DNA from: JANXQG01 sp963824275
GTDB taxonomy: Bacteria; Planctomycetota; Planctomycetia; Pirellulales; Thermoguttaceae
DNA: 64,000 nucleotides
Direction: 5' to 3'
NCBI GenBank assembly: GCA_963824275.1
Contig: CAWGOT010000001.1
Location: 682,001 to 746,000 of the forward strand
Shown: positions 56,201-64,000 of the stretch, one piece after another
Position numbering within the stretch: the stretch's first letter is position 1
Layout of the letters: each line of letters opens with the position of its first letter
The notes under the pieces: model-generated
Seen by the model: the letters and a program-made list of their open reading frames with translations, nothing else
The model's database searches: none
What the model was told of the DNA's origin: nothing
Position numbers and translations under genes: made by a program

Positions 56201-59200
56201 TCGGCGTTCAAGGTCAGCCCGCCCAGGACGGTGAGGTTGGTGCCGGATCCGGAGAGATTCAGGGCGCTGTCCAGAGTGCCGCGCAGGAGGGTGACGCCTG
56301 CCTGACCCTGCGACATGTCCAGCGTGCCGTTGATCGTCACTCCGTCCAACGTGCCGTCTGAGGACGTAGCCGCCAGGTCGTCGCTGCCGGCGGTTGTCAC
56401 CTGGCCCTGGTAAATCTCTCCGCCGTAAAGGTAGAGCGGGCCGGTTGCGGCGCTGAGAGCCAAGGTTCCCTGCGTGTCGGGGTTGTCCGCCGTGCTATTG
56501 TCCATCGTTCCTATCAGATAAACCGTGTCCGCGGCCAGATTGACCGTAACGCCGCGATCCGCGAAGTTCCCGTCGTACTCGTCGGTCGTGAAGACGCCGC
56601 CCAGGTAGACGGTCGCGCCGGCCGCAATGTTGATCGTGCCGTGGTTCGTCCATGCATAGGCGGCGGCAGCCGTTGAGGTCGGGTTGATGGCGACGGCACT
56701 CCCGAGGCTGACGGTGGAGGCGGAGTTCGCGCTGATCGTGCCGTTGTTCGTCCAGTTGCCGTAGAGGTTCAGCGTCCCGCCGGTGGCCGCGATCGTGCCG
56801 TCGTTGACCCAGGTCGTGGCATTGATGGTAAGCTGGCTGCCGTTGGCGACGATGGCGCCGCGGTTGATGATCGGCCCCGAGTAAGACTCCTGCGGGGACG
56901 CGACATAATCGAGCCCATCGATCGATTGGCTGCCGGAGAGGGTGATGGCCGAGTCGAAGGTCACGGGCTGGCTGCTCTGGTTGAAGATATTTCCACCAAG
57001 AATGCTGGCGGCGCTGACCAGCGATCCAACGCCCACCGCTTGCGAATTGGTGTCGTCGAAGATCAGCCGCGAGCTGTTTAGTTGGAGATTCGAATCGAGC
57101 ACGAGGCCGCCCTGAATTGCGACACCCGCGTTGTTAAAAGAGATGCCCTCGAGCGTCACGCTGACGAGCGTCGCGTCAACGGGCATCCGTCCTCCGCTCG
57201 TGGAGTAGCCTCCGTCGATGGCGGAGTTGTGGGCGGAAGTGATGAGGCCCTCGTAAACCAGGCCGCCGAAAAAAGTGAGTCCGCTGGGCAAGGAATCCAG
57301 GTCGAAGGCGCCGCCGCTGACCGGATTGTCCGTCTTGCTGTTGTCGAGCGAACCGGAATAGAGGATCTGGGCCCTGCCGAGTGCGGGCAGGAGGCCGTTG
57401 AAGGCATCGGTAGTCATCACGCCTCCCACTTCCACCGTCGCGCTGGAATTGATGGAGAGCGTGCCCTGGTTGGTCCATTGGTAATCGGGGGCCGACGGAT
57501 CGGTGGGGACAATGCTGATCGGGCTGCCGAGGCCCAAGGTCGAACCGGCGTTGGCGATGATCGTTCCCTTGTTGGTCCAGCGGCCGGTCAGGTCGAGCGC
57601 CGAATAGGGAGCCACGTCGACGGTCCCGTCGATCACGCAGTCATCGAGTGCGCCGGGGTTCTGGTAGTTGGAATTCGCGTTGATCTCCGTGTTCACGCTT
57701 ATCGTGGCGCTGCGGAGGATGCTGTCTCCCAGCACGACGCTGTCGCCGGGCTGATCGACCTGGAACGTTCCCGGCGAACCGCTGCCCGAGAGATCGAGCG
57801 TGCCCGCATTGAGATTGAGAGTCACCTTCTGACCGGTGACCGTCAGGCTGCGAATGGTATCGTCTCCGGAATGGTCGATGGTCTGCCCGCTGAGGTCAAT
57901 GACCACGTTGTCCTGAGCCGCAGGAATGAGTTGCTGGGGAACATTGTTCACCGCCGAATCGACGGTGGACCAATTGCCCGGATCGTCCCAGTCGCCGTCG
58001 CCGGCGTCACCGGTCCAGTACACGGTTGAGACTGCGGTAGAGGCCGGGGAGACCACGAGCGTCAGGCCGCCGTTGGCGCCGACAATCGGCGTCAAGGAGT
58101 CGCCATTGCTGAGACTTGGCAGGTTGATTGCAGCAAAGGTGTTGCTGAGCGAGCCGAGTATCGGGAACGAATCGCCGGCTTGAGGCAGGAAGCCGTTGAC
58201 CAGGGCAATGTTGAGCGTGCCGCCCGCATTGATGCCGCCCGGGATCTGGCCGAACTGCATCGTGCCGGCGATGCTGATGTCGAGGATTCCCGCCCCAGTC
58301 TGGGTGTAATTGCCGACGGTCAACGCGCCGGGCGAGTCAGCGCCGTCGCCTGGGGACACGGTGGCCGCGTTGGTCAAGTCGGCATTAATCGTGCCAATGC
58401 CGTCGAGCAGACCGCCGTTGAGATCGAAATTGGCGGCGGTGAGCGTGCCATCCACCGTGGTCGTGCCGCCGGTTTGCGTAATGTCCCCGCTTGTCCCTGA
58501 GGCGACGCCGTTCTCAATGCCGGCCACCATGTTCAATGTGGCTTCGGCCCCGATGGTCACCGTGCCGGCATTGGTCAATCCGCTCGGGGCGGCGATGACC
58601 AGCGTGCCGCCGCTGGCGTTCTCATCGAGCGTGCCCTGGTTGACGATACTGGAATAGGAATCGATATAGCTGTCCGCACCGGCCTGAAGAGTGATAGTCG
58701 GCCCGAACGTGAGCGGGGCGTTGCTGAGATCGAGCAGATTGTCGTAGTTCTGCCCGAAGCGGATGGTGCCCGTGCCTTCGATCGATTGGGCCACATTGTC
58801 GTTGTCGCCGCCGAAGGTGAGGTAGGCGGGGCCAGTCGCCCCGCCCAACTCGATCAATCCGTTGAGCGTGAGGCTATCGAGGACGTTGACCGTTGCGCCG
58901 GAGGATTGGCTCATGTCAAGCGTGCCGTCCAGCGTCACGCCGTACAGCGTTCCACCTGTGCCGGTGGCCACCAGGTCATTCGCGCCGCTGGTTGTGACGG
59001 TGCCCTGGTCGATGGTCCCGCCGTCCAGAGTCAAATTGCCGGTCGTGGGGCCGAGGACCAGGCTCCCGTCGCTGATCGGATTGTCCGCAGGGATGTTGTC
59101 GAGCACGCCGGTCAGGGTGATGTCGGGTCCGACCAGTCCCTCGGCCACGAAGCTGTTCAATTCGTCGGTCGTGATTTCTCCGCCCAGGTTCACGGTGGAG

Positions 59201-62200
59201 TCCTTGGAGATCGCTAGCGTGCCCTCATTGCTCCATGTATAATCGGAGGCCGAAGGGTCGCTTGGGCCGACGTTCGTCGGATTGCCCAGGCTCACGGTCG
59301 AGGGGTCGACCGTGATCGTGCCGTAGTTAGTCCAAAAGCCCGAGAGGTTCAAGATCGCATCCGTGGCGGTGATCTGGCCGCTGTGGCTATTGGTCCAGCC
59401 GAAGCCCTCCAGCGTGGCCGTGGCGCCGTTGCTGACAAGGATCGAGCCGTCGTTGACCCAGCCCGCCAGGTTGATCGTCAGTTGCCCGCCTTTGGTGCTC
59501 TCGTCGATGGCGCCGTGGTTGTCGATCGGCCCGGAGCTGGGGTAATAGAACAGAATGGAGCTGTTTTGCCCGCCCTGGATGGTGAGCTGCGATCCGAAGA
59601 TAAGGGTGGCCGCGCCGAGATTGTAGATGTTGTCGCTTTGGGAGCCCTGGCCGAAACGGATGGTGCCGGTGCCGGCCACGCTCGTGGCGACAGCGTCGTT
59701 TTGGTAGCCGAAGTAGAGCGAGGCAGAGTTCGAGTCGCCGCCGAGCTCGACGGTGCCGTTGATGGTTACGGCATCAATCATCTGAACATAGGCGTCGTTG
59801 TACTGGGTCATGTCCAGAGTGCCGTCGAGCGTCACGGCATCGAGCACGCTATCGGCGCGGGCGGCCGTAAGCGTGGTGCCCGACGTGATGATCGCGTTCT
59901 TGATATCGGTCCCCCGGAGATTGACGACGTCGCCGGCTTGATCGACCTGGAACATGCTCTGGCCGCCGATCTTGAGGTCGAGGGGATCGCCGCCGCCCGA
60001 GAGGTCGAGCGTGCCGCCGGAGAGGTTCAGCGTCACGTACTGCCCTGTGACGGTCAGGTTGCTGATCAGCTCAGACCTTGGCCGCCGCATGGTTGATGGT
60101 CTGGTGGGAAAGATCGATGTCGACGTTATCGAAGGGGCCCGGCAGGACCGACTGCGGCACGTTCTTGACGAGGGGATCGTCCGTGGACCAGTTGCCGGGA
60201 TTATCCCAGTTGTCGTCGGCGTCGCCGGTCCAGTAGATGACGGGGTTGGGGGCGTTGCCGTTGTTCGTCACGGTCATCGTCAACGTCAGCGGCGTGGTGG
60301 TGCCGTAATCCGGCGAGAAGTAATTGTCGCCGCCGGCGCCCAGTCCTTGCGTTTCGGCAAAGTCGCCGACGACCTGGCCGTAGGTCAGGATCGCGAACGT
60401 ATCGAGGTTGTTGGGAATGTAGCCGCCCACGAGCGCCAGATTGAGGGTCCCGCCCAGCACCGCGTTGCCGGCAACCACGAGCTTTCCGAACTGGCTCAAG
60501 CCGCCGAATTCAATGTCGAGAACGCCTGCTGGTGCTCCGGTCTCGGGGTCGGCCGAGGTTTGAGTGTAGTTGGTGATCGAAAGCGTGCCGGTTCCCGGGT
60601 CGATCGTGCCGGAGTTGGTCAAATTGGCCTGGATGCCAAGGCTGCCGCCGCCGGGGTTCGTGATCTTGCCCAGGTTGACGATGCCCGCCTGCGACTCGAT
60701 GTAACTGTGCAGGCCGTCCTGGACCGTGAGGTCCTGTCCGAAGGTGAGCGGGTCGTTGCTCGCATCTAAGAGCACGTCGCCGGCGTTGTCCTGGCCGAAC
60801 TGGATTGTGCCCGAGCCGTCGATCGTCTGGGCGATGTTGTCCATGGGGCTGCCGAAAAGGAGGTCGCCGGCGTTGGTCGTGTCGGAGGCCCCGCCCAGTT
60901 CGATGAGGCCATTGACCGTCAACCCGTTGAGTACGGTCGCGTAGGCGCCGAGAATTTCTCCGTTGTGAACTTGCCCGGGTATTGCGTCATGTCCAGCGTG
61001 CCGTTCAAGGTCACCCCGTCCAGCGTGCCGCCCTGGAGCGTGGCCACGAGGTCGTTCGTGCCGTCGGTGGTAATGCTACCTTGGGAGATTGTGCCGCCGT
61101 CCAGCAGCAATGGGCCCGTCGAGTCGCCCAGGACCAGGATGCCTTCGCTCAGCGGATTGTCGTCCTTGCTGTTGTCCAGCGTTCCCGTCAGGTTGACCGT
61201 AGCGCCTGCCGCAACGTCAAAGTTGTCGAACGCATCGCTGATGAAGGTCCCGCCCAGGTTGACGACAGCGCCTTTGGCAATCGAAATCGTGCCCGTATTG
61301 GCCCACGCGCCCTGGAAAGTGACGGGGTAAATGCTGCTGATGTCGATGGCGCCGTTATTGGTCACGCCGTCGAGCGTGCCCCCGCCGACATTCGTCACGC
61401 CGTCGAGCGTGCTCCCGCCGTTGGCCAAAAGCGCGCTGCCCGCAATCGTGCCCCCGTCGATGCGGCCGCCCGACAAGTACCAACTGCCCGCGCTGCTGGT
61501 GACCGTGGGGGTGAACGTGAGGGTCCGGCCCGTATTGTTCACGGTGCCGCTCAAGTAGACGGTGTCGCTGCCCAGATTGAGCTTTGCGAGGTTGTTCACG
61601 CTCGGATCGTAGGTCAGATAGCCGCCCAGGTCGACCGTGCAGTTATTGGTCACGATGGTCCCGTTGTTGACCCAGGCATCGCTGCCGGCGTTGGGGTCAT
61701 TGCTCGCCACGTTCCAGTCGTCGCCCAGGGTCAGACTGCTGTTGTTGACCGTGATCGTGCCGTTGTTGACCCAGTTGCCTTCCAGGTCCAGGGCAGCGTA
61801 GCCGCCGTCATTGACTTCGATCGTGCCGTTCAGCACGCCCCCGTCGATCTCGCCCATCTCCGTTTCGGCGACGGCAGGGGTCGCAGAGCCCAGTACGCCG
61901 ATGGCCGTATTCTGGCTCACGATGGCGTTGGCGAGCACCCCGCCATTCAGACTCACGCTGCCGTACTCCTGCAAGGCGAAATCGACCTTGCCCGGAACGT
62001 TGAAGGCGCCGGCGCGCCGCTGCCGGAGAGATCGAGGGTGCCGTCGTCCAGGTCCAAGGTGTCGTTCTGGCCCGTGACGGTCAGGCTGCTGATCGTGTCG
62101 TCGGCCTCGTCATCATGATCGATGTCCGCGTTGGGGAGATCGACCACGACATTATCCAGGGGTCCAGGCAAGATGTTCTGGGAGACATTCTGAACCTTGG

Positions 62201-63815
62201 GATCGATTGTAGACCAGTTGCCGGCCTGATCCCAGTTGTAATCGCCCGCGTCATCCGGCCCGGCGTCGCCGGTCCAGTAGATGGTGCCCGCGGTCGTGCT
62301 CGGGGCGGGACCCAGGTCGTCGATCATGTTCTGGGAAGTCGAAAGCAGCGTAAAATTGCCGTCTGGGAAGTCGGCCGTCGGCGCCGCATCGATTGCCGTA
62401 TCGAAGGCTTCCAGATCGCCGATGGCTTGCGACTGGTTCTCTAGGGACAAATCGTTGATGGCCGCATCCAGATCGCCGGCGAGCGAATCGGCCACGCCCT
62501 GGTCGTCAACGAACTCGGGAAAGAGCAATTCGCTGATGTCCACGGTCGTGGCAGGCGGAGGGCTGGGGCCGCCCGGTGGCGCCGGAACGGGAGGAGGGGC
62601 ATCGATTTTCAACAGCGGAATGACGTTGTCCTGGTACCACGGCCGGACGTCGTTATGGCCCAGCCCCAAGGAGCTCAGGTTGTATTCGTTGGTGACGGTC
62701 GCCTGCGGATCCGAAATCGTCACCTGGGACGGAACGCCCCACTCGTTGATATAAGCCTCCATGGGATTCGCCTGAAGCGAAGCAGGCGAGAGGGCAGCGA
62801 TGGAATTCTGCTGATAATAGATGTCCGTCTGGTTCACGCGGCCGGCAACGGTGATCGGCGGATCGTTATAGTTCTGCCCGATAACCTCGTTGAGGAGGAT
62901 CGCCTCCAAGCCAACCACCGGTATGCCCGTAGTGACCAGGCTGACCTCGTCGGCGGTATCGGCATTGGCAGGGTGGGGGTCGAGCAGAGTCAGGCCAAAA
63001 TAGCCCTCCTGCAGCGCGTCTGGAGCCGACGACAGTTGGCTGACCAGATCCTGCATCGCCCAACCAACCACCGAGGTTCCGCGACTGTGGCCGATGAGCT
63101 GCACGTCGATGACGTCATTTCCTGTTACCTTGGACTGCAGACCGTTGGCCTGGCCGAGGATCTGCGCATAGAGGTTGTTCCCGGCCAGAACCGCCTGGCC
63201 GGGAAGCGGGGTGGAGGCGTTCCAGTCCAGCGGCTCCACGGAATCGTAGCCGATGCCCTGCAGTTCTTTCACCATGTCCTGCACCCACTGCGGCTTGACG
63301 ATTATTCCGAACCCTGGTGAAACGTCTGCAATGACGAAGATCCGGAAGGAAGCTTGGCTCTCGTCGATGGTCACGTTGCCCGGCAGCGTGTGTTGCGGAT
63401 CAGCAACGGCCAGCACATAGGGGAGCGTCGGGTCGGGCGCGAGAGGCTCGACCGGGGCCGACGGCTCGCCCGGCGCAGGGCTGGCAAGGTCGATCGTGAT
63501 GTTGTGCGGCCCTGCACTCAGGTCGGTGACCATATAGGGCGCCCCAACCGCGACGTTGTTCTGGTCCGTGCTGCTGAAGGTGGACTGGTCGGAGCGGTAA
63601 ATCTGAATGGCAAAGGGCTGCGTCAAGTTGGAAGTCGTGATCGCATAATTGACGATCGCCTCTCGCGAGTCGGTCGTCCGCACGGAGTCAAGAATGATGA
63701 CGGCCGGCGCCAGCCGGTCCTCAAGGACCTCGAACTGACGCGGCGCGCGAGGCCTCAATTTGACCCTCTTCCGCGCTTTCCGCGTGGGAAGCCCTTCGAG
63801 AAAACTGAATGCCAT
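50241..63815 (-). CDS. Giant LEPR-XLL surface protein with N-terminal lipase-like domain and beta-roll modules (four frame breaks)
   Basis: About 4,525 codons, with GAGGA ten bases before ATG 63815. The N-terminus has a basic leader with RQFEVLEDRLAPAV (LEPR-XLL-like). Residues ~100-420 form an alpha/beta-hydrolase: nucleophile in VQLIGHSRGTSVVG, Asp in LTLLDPHPAN, His in LGLGHNDVRPWYQ. Three modules then each open with YWTGDA...NWDxxGNWST (near 62290, 60240, 58020) and contain strands such as WVNNGTI...VYLGG...LDNSxxDNP...LDGVT..GTLDM. Each module closes with a GGTLN...GYxPxxxDxFxIL block, as in secreted beta-solenoid modules. The C-terminus is the cassette shared with the neighbouring giant gene (53160-50241). 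The frame changes near 62008, 60975, 60080 and 51545; one uninterrupted stretch exceeds 2,800 codons. Secretion and surface attachment are inferred; the hydrolase substrate (lipid or ester) is unknown. Confidence 0.85.
50868..50891 (-). repeat. 24-nt in-frame insert, copy 1
   Basis: GAGACCTGGAGTACCGGGTG plus CCCC replaces 6 nt (ACTGTC) present at the same place in the other cassette. It encodes GAPGTPGL before DTYYA. Almost the same 24 nt occur at 52234-52257. Confidence 0.75.
52234..52257 (-). repeat. 24-nt in-frame insert, copy 2
   Basis: AAGATCCGGAGTACCGGGTG plus CCCC replaces 6 nt (GTTGCC) of the other cassette. It encodes APGTPDL before DTATL. It differs from the first insert at three positions. 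Confidence 0.75.
62640..63500 (-). other. Lipase-like alpha/beta-hydrolase domain of the giant protein
   Basis: GHSRG (about 63079-63093) is the nucleophile elbow, following a strand NDVIDVQLI. Then come WAMQDLVSQL (helix), FGLTLLDPHPAN (acid), and GLGHNDVRPWY (His, near 62660). The order Ser-Asp-His and the spacing suit a lipase or PGAP1-like hydrolase. A Pro-rich hinge (APPPVPAPPGGPSPPP) follows at about 62590-62540, separating it from the solenoid part. Confidence 0.65.
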
Positions 63816-63889
63816 GAACGCACTATCCTCTCTGCGCAGCGCCCGCGCCTTGATGGGAGCTAGACAGGAGTCAAGAAATTACGCGAAGA

Positions 63890-63918
63890 ATCTTACGCAG
63901 GCAAAATGCAGAGGTCAA
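63890..63918 (-). promoter_or_regulatory. Promoter of the lipase-containing giant gene
   Basis: On the minus strand TTGACC (63913-63918), a 17-bp spacer and TAAGAT (63890-63895) lie 75 bp upstream of ATG 63815. The -10 hexamer is the same as in the 128-bp elements. Confidence 0.6.
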
Positions 63919-63954
63919 TTTAGGGAAATGGCAAATTGGCAGGATTCCGGGACG

Positions 63955-63982
63955 TGCGGAATTTCTGCGGCGAATTTCCGCA
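63955..63982. repeat. Imperfect 11-bp inverted repeat upstream of the promoter
   Basis: TGCGGAATTTC (63955-63965) and GAATTTCCGCA (63972-63982) pair with one mismatch around a 6-nt centre. It lies about 37 bp upstream of the -35 box, a plausible position for an activator site. Confidence 0.5.
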
Positions 63983-64000
63983 TATGTGGCCACGTGCGAA

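Overview
The window looks like part of a planctomycete chromosome, probably of the Pirellulales type. The signs are a GC-rich sequence, a DUF1559 pseudopilin-like protein, PEP-CTERM tails on repeat-rich secreted proteins, LEPR-XLL-like N-terminal motifs (FEVLEDRLAP, FERLEDRLML) on two giant surface proteins, and a sigma-54 response regulator with its kinase. No rRNA, tRNA, CRISPR array, integrase or intact insertion sequence was seen.

Layout. 1-293: tail of a LamG-type protein. 327-517: stable inverted repeats. 593-17158: a PEP-CTERM protein of about 5,500 codons made of autotransporter-associated beta-strand repeats. 17369-21530: three co-oriented genes (beta-propeller protein, GH51 arabinofuranosidase, DUF362 protein). 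21745-24731 (minus): sigma-54 response regulator and histidine kinase. 24940-25986 (minus): DUF1559 protein. 26245-31630: a PL6-type lyase and a two-domain CE1-like esterase, each behind a copy of the same 128-bp promoter/leader, then a broken glutamine-amidotransferase-like gene. 31767-34713: a lower-GC stretch with two small unknown genes, a relic-rich gap and a PEP-CTERM protein of five near-identical 48-residue repeats. 35105-49899 and 50241-63815 (both minus): two giant LEPR-XLL proteins that end in almost the same 2.9-kb cassette. One starts with a lipase-like domain. The other carries a beta-helix, a transglutaminase-like domain lacking the expected cysteine, and LVIVD-type repeats.

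How it fits together. The middle block reads as a polysaccharide-degradation locus (GH51, PL6, CE1-like esterase, exported accessory proteins) next to a two-component system. The flanks encode very large cell-surface or extracellular proteins. The duplicated 128-bp element suggests that the lyase and esterase share control. An 80-bp element before the propeller gene recurs at the end of the DUF362/regulator convergence and could be an attenuator or terminator.

Reading caution. Roughly forty apparent one-base frameshifts cut otherwise coherent proteins in most large genes. Several can be repaired by adding one base to a short homopolymer. I treat most as sequence errors and give full repaired spans, noting where the frame breaks.
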